The translations under genes and the position numbers were made by a program. Shown one piece after another: positions 1-8,481 of a stretch of 64,000 bases of DNA. Source of the stretch: CATQHB01 sp965262595 (GTDB lineage: Bacteria; Chloroflexota; Dehalococcoidia; Lucifugimonadales; UBA3495); the NCBI GenBank assembly GCA_965262595.1, contig OZ253548.1, positions 558,001 through 622,000 of the forward strand, in the 5' to 3' direction. The notes beneath the pieces are model-generated. The model was given only the letters and a program-made list of their open reading frames with translations. It was not told the origin of the DNA and made no database searches. The stretch's first letter is position 1. Every line of letters starts with the position of its first letter.

Positions 1-116
1 CCAGCGTTTTTAACCGGCGCATCGTCAAGGCCGCCCTGGAACACCCCGGCATCGCTCCGGAGATAATTCAGGGCTTTGACGACCGGGAGCGGGAATTTTT
101 TATGCCCCGTTCCTAG
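1..116 (+). CDS. C-terminal end of an unidentified protein (partial)
   Basis: An open frame enters from the left edge and ends with TAG at 114-116. Its first complete codon begins at position 3. The visible 37 residues end in EREFFMPRS and are rich in charged residues, with no motif I can assign. It reads toward the minus-strand gamma-glutamyltransferase, so the two genes converge. The roughly 200 bases after it hold a small CCGGC-AAAAT-GCCGG dyad near 148-162 without a T-run, which may help end transcription. Product unknown; the coding call rests only on the open frame, so confidence is moderate. Confidence 0.45.
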   Translation, partial: SVFNRRIVKAALEHPGIAPEIIQGFDDREREFFMPRS

Positions 117-314
117 CTGCCGGCTTCATCCCCGGGTTGGCTAGCGCCGGCAAAATGCCGGTACCAATCCTCCTTGAGGTCCCGTCTGCTCCCCTCTTGA
201 TTGGAACGGTTCGCCAGGGCCGTTTTCCGCCAAGCCAACTTGTCTGCGATCGGGAAATCAATATATGGCGCAATCCCCCCAAGTTTGACTGCCGGCTTCG
301 GATAAAAAGGGTCC

Positions 315-1943
315 CTACCAAGCCGCTGCCTGACCATCGCCGCGGGGGTCCGATGCGCCCTTCAATATTCCGGAATCCGGGTCCAGGATAATCAACTGCA
401 CCTTGCCGTCATAGATGCCTGGACGCCGTGGCGCTACCTGATGTCCCAGGGCCTCCAGTTCCTTGATCGTAGCCGCGGGCATGCCGGTTTCCACCCTTAA
501 TTCCGGGGGCGTTTCCAGGCTGGCCGGATCGGTTCCGGGGAAACTCCACCAGCGCGGCGCCTCCACCGCTTCTTGCGGGTCCATTCCATAATCGATCAAG
601 TTAGACAGAATTTGCAAGCCGCACTGGACCTGGAAGTCGCCGCCGGGAGTGCCACCTACGATGGCCGGGAGCCCGTTCCGCAGCGTAAGGTAACAGTTGA
701 GCGTGTGCATCGTTCGCTTGCCGGGCTCGATAACGTTGGGGTGGCCCAGGTCAAGGCTGAACCCCCGACCGGCCCGATTGTTGAAAAGCACGCCGGTGCC
801 CGGGGCGACAAAGCCGGAACCAAAAGCGTTGGACAGGCTATGAATCCAGGAAACGCAGTTGCCCGCGCCGTCGGCCACGCAGAAGTAGGTCGTGTCGCCA
901 CCCCGGTCGGCAGGCTGGATTGAAGCGGCGTTGATTGCGGCTCGTTCCGAGTCTATTTCGGTGCGTCGCCGGTTGGCATAGTCCTTGGAAATCAGCTCAT
1001 CCAGGGGCCACTCGATGAACTTGGGATCGCCGGCCAGCCGGTTGCGGTCGGCGTAGGCTATTTTCTTGGCCTCGGCCATCAGGTGAATGGACTGGGGGCT
1101 GTTCTGGGGGTTGGACGACAAATCAAACCCCTCTACCAGGTTCAGCATCTCCAGAAGCAGGAAACCCTGAGAGGGCGGCCGGGTCTGGTAAACCAGGTGA
1201 TCCCGGTATGTCGTGGTAATGGGCTCGTAAATCTCGGCGCGGTGATCGGCAAAGTCGGACTCGGTAAACAGGCCGCCGGCTTCCGCCAGTCCCTTGACCA
1301 TTTGTTTAGTTAGGGGGCCGCGGTAGAAAGCATCGGCTCCGCCCTGGGCTACCTGCTCCAGGCTGCCGGCCAGGTCGGGATTGGCTAGCATATCTCCTTC
1401 ACTCGTAGGAATGCCGTCGGTGAGGTAAATGGCGGCGCTGGCCGGAAACTTGGATAACTTGTCCACCGCATGCTCAAAACTGCGCCCAATGCCCGGGGAA
1501 ACCGGAAATCCCTCCTCGGCATAGCCAATAGCGGTGTCGAGCAGCTGAGGAAACGGCTTGGTGCAAAAGCGGCGGTGAATCTCCTCCCAGGCAGCCACTT
1601 CCCCGGGGACGGAAATTGAGTGGGGCCCGTCTATCGGCATGGTGCGGTAACCCCGAGAGCGGTAGTAATCGGCGGTGGCGCCGGTGGCCGCGACCCCACT
1701 GCTGTTCACTCCCGTTACCTGGCCGGTGGCAGCCTCGTACAGCAGAACGAAGGAATCCGCTCCCAGACCGGATAAAGGAACCAGCGTGACGGCTTCGGTG
1801 GCGGCTACCGCCAGGGCAGCGTCGAAAGCGTTGCCGCCCTCCTGCATCACTTTTATTCCGGCCGTGGCGGCCAAGGGCGAGTTGGAGCAAACCATTCCTC
1901 GCCGTCCATAAACCAGGCTTCGGGACAATTCGGTAGTTACCAT
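315..1943 (-). CDS. ggt: Gamma-glutamyltransferase family protein (Ntn-hydrolase)
   Basis: A 542-residue member of the gamma-glutamyltranspeptidase family, which splits gamma-glutamyl bonds of glutathione or related amides and transfers or hydrolyses the gamma-glutamyl group. The N-terminal part has the family's NAFDAALA segment near residue 38. The new N-terminus of the small subunit is expected at Thr351 in the DTTYFCVADGAGN motif, where autocleavage yields the Ntn nucleophile. GGTPGGDFQVQ near 430 matches the conserved small-subunit glycine motif. No signal peptide is visible, so it is probably cytoplasmic, unlike the periplasmic enzyme of E. coli. GGGAGG lies four bases before the ATG. 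It is last in a minus-strand amide-hydrolysis cluster, 240 bases after the CMD gene. Substrate not determinable; cephalosporin-acylase-like roles are possible. Confidence 0.9.
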   Translation of the reverse strand: MVTTELSRSLVYGRRGMVCSNSPLAATAGIKVMQEGGNAFDAALAVAATEAVTLVPLSGLGADSFVLLYEAATGQVTGVNSSGVAATGATADYYRSRGYRTMPIDGPHSISVPGEVAAWEEIHRRFCTKPFPQLLDTAIGYAEEGFPVSPGIGRSFEHAVDKLSKFPASAAIYLTDGIPTSEGDMLANPDLAGSLEQVAQGGADAFYRGPLTKQMVKGLAEAGGLFTESDFADHRAEIYEPITTTYRDHLVYQTRPPSQGFLLLEMLNLVEGFDLSSNPQNSPQSIHLMAEAKKIAYADRNRLAGDPKFIEWPLDELISKDYANRRRTEIDSERAAINAASIQPADRGGDTTYFCVADGAGNCVSWIHSLSNAFGSGFVAPGTGVLFNNRAGRGFSLDLGHPNVIEPGKRTMHTLNCYLTLRNGLPAIVGGTPGGDFQVQCGLQILSNLIDYGMDPQEAVEAPRWWSFPGTDPASLETPPELRVETGMPAATIKELEALGHQVAPRRPGIYDGKVQLIILDPDSGILKGASDPRGDGQAAAW

Positions 1944-2183
1944 TTTGCCTCCCTTGGGCCAATTTCAATCGTTTCCATTGGGTCTTGGATTGCCCCGCCA
2001 AGTGCAGGCCGGCCGCCGGTAGGCGTCAATTTAAGATGACATAAGCCGCTGCGATGAGAAGGGCGGCAGGGTCCCTTTTCTGGACTTATTAGTACGGTTC
2101 ATTCGGAGTCGGCAGACGGATTAAAGCAAACCAGGGCCTGGTGAAGGTCGCCGCCTTAGCGCCTAAACGAACCAATTAATGAA

Positions 2184-2489
2184 TCAGTTGTTGAAGGCAT
2201 TGCAGGCGGTCACCATGGCTGCCGTGCCGCCCATAAGAAAGGCTACGCCGACCGTCTCGGCGATTTCCTCTTCGGTAGCGCCCGCGGCCCGCGCCCGGTT
2301 GGCAATGTTGGCTACGCCGTCCGGGTGGGACAGCAGGGCGTCACACAGCATGGTCATCAATATCTTTACCTTGAGGGGCAGGGCGCCGTCAACCAGCACA
2401 TTGTTTCTTACGCCCATAATTTCCCGGAAGAGCTCCGGAGAGTTTCTTTCCATTTTGGTCTGCCAGGATGCCGGGTTGGGTTGCGTCAT
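2184..2489 (-). CDS. Carboxymuconolactone decarboxylase (CMD/AhpD-like) family protein
   Basis: A 101-residue all-helical protein of the CMD/AhpD fold. The segment ARAAGATEEEIAETVGVAF is the typical second half of the CMD domain. The catalytic CxxC-x3-H motif of the AhpD-type members is absent: the expected position reads LLSHPDGVANIANRA, with no cysteine pair. It is therefore not an AhpD-type disulfide reductase in the usual sense, and a decarboxylase-like or unknown activity is possible. AAGGA precedes the ATG by about ten bases. It lies 68 bases after the amidase gene on the same strand and probably shares its transcript. A role in ring-fission or amide catabolism is only inferred from context. 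Confidence 0.8.
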   Translation of the reverse strand: MTQPNPASWQTKMERNSPELFREIMGVRNNVLVDGALPLKVKILMTMLCDALLSHPDGVANIANRARAAGATEEEIAETVGVAFLMGGTAAMVTACNAFNN

Positions 2490-2557
2490 TGTAATTTTCC
2501 TTCCAGAGAGTGGGGGTTGAAAGTGGGCAGCAGGTTAAGAGCGCCCATTGGTTCATT

Positions 2558-3982
2558 TTAGATTGGAGGCCGGCGCAGGTGCCACGGCGTTGCCTGTTCG
2601 TAGGCGTAGGCCACTCTCAGCACCTCCGCCTCCGCAAAGGGCCGCCCAGCAATTTGCAGAGCCAGCGGCAGCCCGCCGGCATCGGGAGTAGTGAAACCGC
2701 AGGGGATGGACAAGGCCGGAATGCCGCTCAGGCTGTACAGGCCTCTAAAACTGCCTTCCCCCAAGGCCTGGATTGCCGCTTCTTTACTGGCAACGCCCGG
2801 GGTAAAGTCCAGCAAACCGGCCGGGCCGGAGGATGTGGGCTGGATAAGAATGTCCACCTGGTTCAGGGCGGTCAGCACTTGTTGCCGCACCAGGGCCCGC
2901 AGTTTCTGGGCCTTGTAGTACACCTGTCCGGGAATAAGGTTGCCGGTCATAAAGGCAATGCGGGTGTTCAGATGATAATCCTGGGGCCGCTCCCGAAGCC
3001 ATTCCGGGCGCAAACTAACTCGCTCCGTGTGGGTAATGGTCCGAACGATGACGCCGGTCTTGGGGGCGAAGGGCAGAGAAATGTCCCGGACTTCGGCTCC
3101 CAGGTCGGCCAGAGTTTGAGCCGCCGCCGCTACCGCCTCGCGGGTTTGATGATCCAGGCCAAGCCCTGGCTCCATCAGTTCGGTAACCAGGCCCACCTTA
3201 ACCCCGCGGATGTCACCGGTCAGGGCCTGGCGATAGTCGGGTACCGGCTCCCGCCGAGTGTAGGGGTCGTGGGCGTCATAGCCGGCGATGGCTCCAATTG
3301 TCGTGGCGCAGTCGGCGACACTCCGGGAAATGGGGCCGATAGTATCAATGGACCAGCAGGCGCCGTCCACCCCGTAGCGGCTGACCCGACCCCAGGAGGG
3401 ACGCAAGCCAACCAAACCGCAGTTGGCGGCCGGCCCCCGGATCGAGCCCCCGGTGTCTTCTCCCAGGGAAGTGGCGCAAAGGAATCCCGCGGTGGCCGCC
3501 CCGGAGCCGGTGCTGGATGTTCCCGGGTTGCGATCCAGGTCCCAGGGGTTGCGGGCGGCGCCGTAGTAGGAGCTGATCGGGTCGCCCATCGCGAATTCGC
3601 TCATGTTCAGCTTGCCCAGCAGGATTGCTCCGGAGCGGCGTAAGTTGGCTACTACGGTTGCATCCGCTGCCGGGACAAAATCCGACCGTATTTTGGAGCC
3701 GTCGGTATTTGTTATGCCCATCGCATGAATTTGGTCCTTGACCGCTACCGGGACACCGTGGAGCGGTCCTCGATACCCTCCTCCGGCAATATCTGCCTCG
3801 GCCTGCCGGGCTTCCTGTCGGGCGGCTTCGGCGCAGACGGTGATGTAGGCGTTCAGCTTGGGATTAACTTGCTCGATCCGGTCAAGATAGGCTTCGACTG
3901 CCTCTACCGGGGATATTTGCCTGCTTTCAATATGACCGGCAAGTTCGGTGGCGGACAGAAAGGGAATTTCATTTCGTTGCAT
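2558..3982 (-). CDS. Amidase signature family enzyme (AtzE/GatA-like)
   Basis: A 474-residue amidase-signature serine hydrolase that cleaves a C-N amide bond. The Ser-cisSer-Lys triad is visible as Lys82 in PVAVKD, Ser157 in PGTSSTGSGAA and Ser180 in EDTGGSIRGP. Its start codon lies one base after the stop of a 62-residue GatC/AtzG-like gene. That pairing is the arrangement of AtzE-AtzG (biuret amidohydrolase) and, more remotely, GatA-GatC. No gatB is nearby, and carboxymuconolactone-decarboxylase-like and gamma-glutamyltransferase genes follow. A catabolic amidase working with its small partner is therefore more likely than tRNA-dependent amidotransferase. Substrate unknown; biuret, 1-carboxybiuret or an aryl amide are possibilities. 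Confidence 0.88.
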   Translation of the reverse strand: MQRNEIPFLSATELAGHIESRQISPVEAVEAYLDRIEQVNPKLNAYITVCAEAARQEARQAEADIAGGGYRGPLHGVPVAVKDQIHAMGITNTDGSKIRSDFVPAADATVVANLRRSGAILLGKLNMSEFAMGDPISSYYGAARNPWDLDRNPGTSSTGSGAATAGFLCATSLGEDTGGSIRGPAANCGLVGLRPSWGRVSRYGVDGACWSIDTIGPISRSVADCATTIGAIAGYDAHDPYTRREPVPDYRQALTGDIRGVKVGLVTELMEPGLGLDHQTREAVAAAAQTLADLGAEVRDISLPFAPKTGVIVRTITHTERVSLRPEWLRERPQDYHLNTRIAFMTGNLIPGQVYYKAQKLRALVRQQVLTALNQVDILIQPTSSGPAGLLDFTPGVASKEAAIQALGEGSFRGLYSLSGIPALSIPCGFTTPDAGGLPLALQIAGRPFAEAEVLRVAYAYEQATPWHLRRPPI

Positions 3983-3983
3983 T

Positions 3984-4172
3984 TTACGCCCCCGGCTCGG
4001 GCAGACTTAAAGGCAGTGGCTCAACGGCGTTTAGCCCCGGCGCCTCAATAGCTGCCATGGCTTCTAAAATGGCGTTTAGGCTGTAGGCCACCTGGGTCAG
4101 TTCCGGTTCCTGAATATCCAGCCCCACAGCGCGGCCCAAGGCTTGAATCTCCTGGTCAGACAAATCGGTCAT
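3984..4172 (-). CDS. GatC/AtzG-like small subunit of an amidase
   Basis: A 62-residue helical protein. It resembles AtzG (DUF4089) and the N-terminal half of GatC, both of which wrap around and stabilise their amidase partner. The segment AVGLDIQEPELTQVAYSLNAILEAM gives the paired-helix pattern, followed by a proline-rich C-terminal strap ending LPLSLPEPGA. The ATG at 4172 is preferred over an in-frame TTG at 4190 because AGGAG lies five bases before it. Full GatC is usually about 95 residues, so this is the shorter AtzG form. It is first in the minus-strand cluster, and its stop is one base from the amidase start, suggesting translational coupling and equimolar production. Confidence 0.75.
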   Translation of the reverse strand: MTDLSDQEIQALGRAVGLDIQEPELTQVAYSLNAILEAMAAIEAPGLNAVEPLPLSLPEPGA

Positions 4173-4468
4173 GCAAACTCCTGAAATCAATAGCCAGCTA
4201 AGTTCTGAAAAACTAACAATTCAGCGGGTTAAAACGCGGGAACCTTCCCCAGATACAATGGTAACATAATGTGGTATTTATGGACGGAACCGGCACAGAC
4301 CGAATCTCTTCGGGCATCAAGTTCCTGGTATAGTCAGCGGCCATATCCAGCCTTTAAGTGTACTAGAGCCGGGCCGGAGTCAGCGTCTGCGGGGTACGGT
4401 AAGCCCGGCGCTTTCACTTCAGTATCTTGGCCCTGGTATCTATGATAGTATATTTTCGGAGGATGAAT

Positions 4469-5095
4469 GTGTTAAACGGCGCTCCCCAACCGAAAAGCTA
4501 TATTACCCGTCTTCGGGGCGTTCCGATGTTGCCGGAGGAAAGGGTGGCCCAAGTCCTTTCTCTTCAGGACGGAATAGTTGACGAGCCGCCCAGTGACGGT
4601 CGGCTGTTGGTCGCGACTAACCTTCGTATAATTTATTTGCAGCAGGATAAGGACGCTGGTGAAGCGTCTCTACTTCCAGTAGAGGAGCTTAACGGCGTGG
4701 TGGTGAACTCCAGGACGCGAAGCTCGATTTCCTGGTTTCAGGGTATCCTGATGGTATTGACCGCCCTGCTTTTTTATTTGGTGATCGCCTATTGGTTCGC
4801 AGGCAGGTTTGACGCCCCCTATTTGCCGGTAATCAATATGGACTTGGAAGTCCTGATCATTCTTGCGGCCATTGTCATTGGCGGGTGGTTTTTCTGGAGG
4901 CAAACCTTCCGACGGGCCGGGGGCCTGGTGACGCTTCGAGGCAGCAACTGGTCTTTGTCTATTGACTATCTGGGAGCGGACAAGTTGCAGGACGTTTACA
5001 CCATGGTGAACACCCTGTTCCTGTACCGCCAGTCGCGTATTGCAATCGGGCAGTCGGGGAATGTGCCCGAAGCAAAACTCAGCCGCCTGAGTTAG
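4469..5095 (+). CDS. Two-helix membrane protein of unknown function
   Basis: A protein of about 208 residues with a soluble N-terminal part of roughly 85 residues, two hydrophobic helices (around SWFQGILMVLTALLFYLVIAY and LEVLIILAAIVIGGWFFW) and a soluble C-terminal part. The N-terminal stretch RLLVATNLRIIYLQQDK and the C-terminal stretch resemble bacterial PH-like domains, but this is a weak impression. I chose the GTG at 4469 because GGAGG at 4458-4462 is six bases upstream; an ATG at 4463 directly abuts the GGAGG, and an ATG at 4427 has no such site. It converges with tsaD. Function not assigned. Confidence 0.65.
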   Translation: MLNGAPQPKSYITRLRGVPMLPEERVAQVLSLQDGIVDEPPSDGRLLVATNLRIIYLQQDKDAGEASLLPVEELNGVVVNSRTRSSISWFQGILMVLTALLFYLVIAYWFAGRFDAPYLPVINMDLEVLIILAAIVIGGWFFWRQTFRRAGGLVTLRGSNWSLSIDYLGADKLQDVYTMVNTLFLYRQSRIAIGQSGNVPEAKLSRLS

Positions 5096-5198
5096 CTGGT
5101 AAACCTTAGACTCAACCCCGAAATTTGCTTCGGATTTCTTAACCCGGGTGACGTCGACTCCGGTAAACTTTGACCAATGGTGAATGGTTCAGGGCGGC

Positions 5199-6275
5199 TT
5201 AACCCAGCGGCAGGGCCGGATCGATGTCCAGTTCCAATCCGAACTGCTCTCCCCGCTGGTGCTGGTAGTAGGCGCATGCGGCAATCATCGCGCCGTTGTC
5301 GGTACATAGGACTGGCGGGGGAATCACCACCGGCAGGGGAGATTCGCCGGTTATCCTCTGCCGCAGCCGCGTGTTGGCGGTAACCCCGCCGCCCAGGACA
5401 ATCCCCCTGGCATGGTACTTCCGCGCCATCTCCAGCAATTTGACCACCATGACATCCACCACTGATTCCTGGAAGTTGGCGGCCAGCTCCCCAACCAAGC
5501 GGTTTATTTCCGTTTCGTTGACCTGGATGCTGCCGGTTGAACTGGCGGTCGGCTCTCTAGGGGGATAGATTCCCTGGGCTTGGGCCATGTGAAGCAGGGC
5601 GGTTTTAACCCCGCTGAAACTGAAGTCCAGGGTACCCCGCATCCAGGCCCGAGGTAACTGGGGTAAACTGCTGTTGCGCGCGCCCTCGGACGCCCGCTGG
5701 ATCTCCGGCCCACCGGGGAAACCCAGGCCCAGGATCCGGGCTGCCTTGTCAAAAGCCTCCCCGGCGGCGTCGTCTCGAGTGCGCCCGACCAGCCGGTAAA
5801 CTCCGTGTCCTTCCATTAGAATCAGATCGGTGTGGCCTCCGGAAGCTATCAGGCAGGCCAGGGGAAACCCAAGGGAACTTCCCGGGCAGACGGCATCGCC
5901 CTGGTCCAGCCAGGAAGCATAGATGTGCCCCTCCAAATGGTTCACGCCGATCAATGGTATCCCCAGGCTAAAGGCCAGCGCTTTGGCCGTGTTCAGGCCG
6001 GTTATCAATGACCCGGCCAGTCCCGGCCCGAAGGTAGCGGCAACCAGGTCAATGTCCCCCAGCTCCAGGCCGCTGCCGGTTAAGGCTTGCTCCACCGCCG
6101 GGGCCATGTCCCGAATATGCTGGCGCGAGGCTACCTCGGGTACTACGCCGCCGTAAGGGGAATGCAGCTCAATTTGGGATGAAACAATGTTGGAGAGCAG
6201 GCGATGCCCGTCCTCCACCACGCCAACCGCGGTTTCATCGCAGGAAGTCTCAATGCCCAATATCTTCAGACCCAT
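5199..6275 (-). CDS. tsaD: tRNA N6-threonylcarbamoyladenosine transferase TsaD
   Basis: A 358-residue TsaD/Kae1/Gcp ATPase that transfers the threonylcarbamoyl group from TC-AMP to A37 of ANN-reading tRNAs, working with TsaB and TsaE. The N-terminus LGIETSCDETAVGVV is the ASKHA phosphate-1 motif. The metal ligands lie in VNHLEGH as His113 and His117. The signature around PYGGVVPEVASRQH and the C-terminal VLGGGVTANTRLR motif are both present. Length is normal. It diverges from the CNNM transporter gene, with about 295 bases between the starts. TsaB and TsaE are not in this window. Confidence 0.96.
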   Translation of the reverse strand: MGLKILGIETSCDETAVGVVEDGHRLLSNIVSSQIELHSPYGGVVPEVASRQHIRDMAPAVEQALTGSGLELGDIDLVAATFGPGLAGSLITGLNTAKALAFSLGIPLIGVNHLEGHIYASWLDQGDAVCPGSSLGFPLACLIASGGHTDLILMEGHGVYRLVGRTRDDAAGEAFDKAARILGLGFPGGPEIQRASEGARNSSLPQLPRAWMRGTLDFSFSGVKTALLHMAQAQGIYPPREPTASSTGSIQVNETEINRLVGELAANFQESVVDVMVVKLLEMARKYHARGIVLGGGVTANTRLRQRITGESPLPVVIPPPVLCTDNGAMIAACAYYQHQRGEQFGLELDIDPALPLG

Positions 6276-6570
6276 GAAAAAACCTTAACCATCGGTGACC
6301 GATTTCTGTTCAGGTAGATAGTCAATTGCCTAGCCGTATAATAGTGGGGAAGCGCCTGGCAATGATTTCTCTTTGCTCGGTCAGTCATTGCCTGATTTAC
6401 CCAAAATGGCGCTATCAGCTAATATTATTGTCGCCCCGTTTCTTGGTCAACTTTACACTATCAGCCGGAGGATGCTATCATACTCTTCAATATCTATCAT
6501 ACAATGCAAATTAGTTCCAGGTCGAAGCCGCCGGCTGTAACGCGAAACTAGGAGGTATTTAGGTCAAAAG
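6276..6570. other. Divergent intergenic region between tsaD and the CNNM transporter gene
   Basis: No convincing gene lies here. It is AT-richer than its surroundings. A TATAAT at 6337-6342 on the plus strand has no good -35 partner. On the minus strand TTGCCA (6362-6357) and TATACG (6340-6335), spaced 16 bp, could serve tsaD. AGGAGG at 6551-6556 precedes the transporter ATG, but at 15 bases, longer than usual. A weak short open frame (from 6326) has no recognisable product and is not annotated. Confidence 0.4.
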
Positions 6571-7851
6571 ATGGATTCTGACGATTTATGGAAGTTAATT
6601 CTTCTTGTAATGTGTCTTGTTCTGTCCGCCTTTTTCTCTTCCTCTGAAACCGCTTTTATTGCCCTTCCCCGGGCACGATTGATACATCTGCTCCATATTG
6701 GACGCCCCAAAGCTGCCTTGGTGGACCGAATGGTCAAGCGACCGGAAAAGTTGCTGGCCACTGTTCTACTGAGCAACAATTTGGTGAATACGGCTGCGGC
6801 CTCCCTGGGCACTGCTCTGGCCTTGAGCCTGATTACTGATGAAACTGTGGCCGTTCTTGTCGCCACCGCTGCAGTGACCCTTCTCCTGTTAATTTTCAGC
6901 GAAAGCCTACCCAAGACCATTGCCTGGAACCGGTCGGAAACGGTGGCTTTTGCCTTTGCCCGTCCCCTTTCAATTGTTGCGATTGTCTTGTCGCCGCCGA
7001 TTCGGGCCCTCCAGGGTGTTACTTACCTATTTACCAAGTTGCTGCGGGTTAACTACTCTACGTCCGAGCTCAGCGAGGAAGAAATTCGTTCCTTAATTGC
7101 CGTGGGAGCGCAATCCGGCGTGGTTGAACCAGCGGAAGCAGAGTTGTTAGAGAAAGTTTTCCGGTTCGGCGACCAGCAGATTCAAGAGATAATGACCCCC
7201 CGGACCGAGATCGTGTCCGTGGAACAAGGTACTACCCTGGAACAGTTCCTGAAACTCTATTCGCAACACAGCCACTCGCGTTTCCCGGTTTATGACGGCG
7301 AAATTGAGAACGTGGTAGGGGTGCTGTCGAACAAGGATGTGCTGTTGGCCCTCGGAAGAGGAAATTTGCAGCCCGAAGACAGCGCTACCGACCTGCTTCG
7401 GGAAGCCTATTTCGTGCCGGAAACCAAGACCGTGGGAAGCACCTTTTCAGAAATGCGTCTGAATGGCTACGGCCTTGTTTTGACTGTGGATGAGTTCGGC
7501 GGCATTTCGGGTGTGGTTACCCTCAAGAAGATGCTGGAAGTTATCGTAGGCCAGGTTGGCGATGAAGGTAACCTGCCGGAAGAGGAATATACCTCTCTGG
7601 GTGAAAACTCTTTCAGGGTGAACGCGGGAATGAGCGTTTTGGAAGCAAACCAAAAGATGAACCTGAAGTTACCGGAAGGAGAGTACCAAACGGTTGCCGG
7701 TTTCTTGCTGGACCGCTTGGGTTACATTCCGGAGTCAGGCGAGATTTTGGAGTACCGCGATTGGACATTCACCATTAGAAGAATGAACGGCGTAAGAATT
7801 GAAGAGGTGGAGATTCAGTTGTCTTCGGACGTTCTGGAAAGAGCGCTGTAG
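6571..7851 (+). CDS. CNNM/CorC (HlyC) family membrane protein with CBS domains
   Basis: A 426-residue membrane protein with the architecture DUF21 (CNNM) transmembrane domain (about residues 1-190, three or four helices, motif FFSSSETAFIALPRARL), then a paired CBS module (about 205-330, beginning IMTPRTEIVSVE), then a CorC_HlyC domain at the C-terminus (about 345-425). Relatives bind ATP-Mg through the CBS pair and act in magnesium or cobalt export, and were once called hemolysins. It opens a plus-strand run with the histidine phosphatase and tilS. The next start overlaps its stop by one base (TAGTG), so the genes are probably cotranscribed. The ion is inferred from the family only. Confidence 0.88.
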   Translation: MDSDDLWKLILLVMCLVLSAFFSSSETAFIALPRARLIHLLHIGRPKAALVDRMVKRPEKLLATVLLSNNLVNTAAASLGTALALSLITDETVAVLVATAAVTLLLLIFSESLPKTIAWNRSETVAFAFARPLSIVAIVLSPPIRALQGVTYLFTKLLRVNYSTSELSEEEIRSLIAVGAQSGVVEPAEAELLEKVFRFGDQQIQEIMTPRTEIVSVEQGTTLEQFLKLYSQHSHSRFPVYDGEIENVVGVLSNKDVLLALGRGNLQPEDSATDLLREAYFVPETKTVGSTFSEMRLNGYGLVLTVDEFGGISGVVTLKKMLEVIVGQVGDEGNLPEEEYTSLGENSFRVNAGMSVLEANQKMNLKLPEGEYQTVAGFLLDRLGYIPESGEILEYRDWTFTIRRMNGVRIEEVEIQLSSDVLERAL

Positions 7852-8474
7852 TGAAATTCTTCCTGGTGCGCCATGGCGAAACTGACTGGAATAAGCAAGG
7901 GCGGTTTCAGGGCCAGAGCGATACAGAGCTGAATCAAAATGGCTTGGCTCAGGCCCGGGCTACGGCTCGAATTGCGCAAGATTGGAACCTATCGGCTATT
8001 TATTCCAGCCCGCTGTCCCGCACGATGCAGGTTGCCGAGGAGATTTCCCGCCAATTGGGGCTGCCGATCACTGCCGAAGAAGGGCTTAAGGAACTGGCAT
8101 TGGGGGAATTGGAGGGCATCGAGGGCGAGGAAATGCGCGCCGGCTGGCCTGAAGTCTATAACACCTGGCGCGACAATCCGGCTACGCTGGTTATGCCCGG
8201 TGGCGAGTCGCTGGCAGAACTTCAGGAGCGCTCATGGCAAGTCATACTCAAGCTGGAACAATCCCACGCCGATGGAGACAACCTGGCCTTAATTTCGCAT
8301 AACTTTGCTATACGAGCCATTTGCGGCAGACTTTTAGGGATGCCCCTTTCCAATTTCCACAATATGTCGCTCAGCCTGGGATCGGTGAGCATATTTGATA
8401 GCTCTCCCCGGGGTCGGCGTCTCCTTTGCTACAACTCCACCGGCCATTTGTCGTCGGAAAGTCTTTCCGATTAG
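7851..8474 (+). CDS. Histidine phosphatase family protein (phosphoglycerate-mutase-like)
   Basis: A 207-residue histidine phosphatase. The catalytic RHG motif is at the N-terminus (FLVRHGETDWN, phosphorylated His8), followed by YSSPLSRTMQVAE, the conserved glutamate in LKELALGELEG and the second catalytic histidine in ALISHNFAIRAI. It resembles the broad-specificity or cobalamin-type phosphatases (CobC, GpmB) rather than the dimeric glycolytic mutase. It starts with GTG whose G is the last base of the preceding TAG stop, and ends eight bases before the likely tilS ATG. Substrate unknown. Confidence 0.88.
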   Translation: MKFFLVRHGETDWNKQGRFQGQSDTELNQNGLAQARATARIAQDWNLSAIYSSPLSRTMQVAEEISRQLGLPITAEEGLKELALGELEGIEGEEMRAGWPEVYNTWRDNPATLVMPGGESLAELQERSWQVILKLEQSHADGDNLALISHNFAIRAICGRLLGMPLSNFHNMSLSLGSVSIFDSSPRGRRLLCYNSTGHLSSESLSD

Positions 8475-8481
8475 GTTAAGC

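Noticed and set aside
2510..3643. Long open frame on the plus strand opposite the amidase gene
   Set aside because: Its translation is low-complexity Gly/Gln/Ala-rich with no family motif; it mirrors the codon use of the real amidase on the other strand.
2558..4172. Calling the amidase and small subunit GatA and GatC
   Set aside because: No gatB is nearby, the small subunit has the short AtzG-like length, and the neighbours are catabolic-looking.
6326..6514. Short open frame in the tsaD / CNNM intergenic region
   Set aside because: No Shine-Dalgarno, no motif and no codon bias; it overlaps probable promoter sequence.
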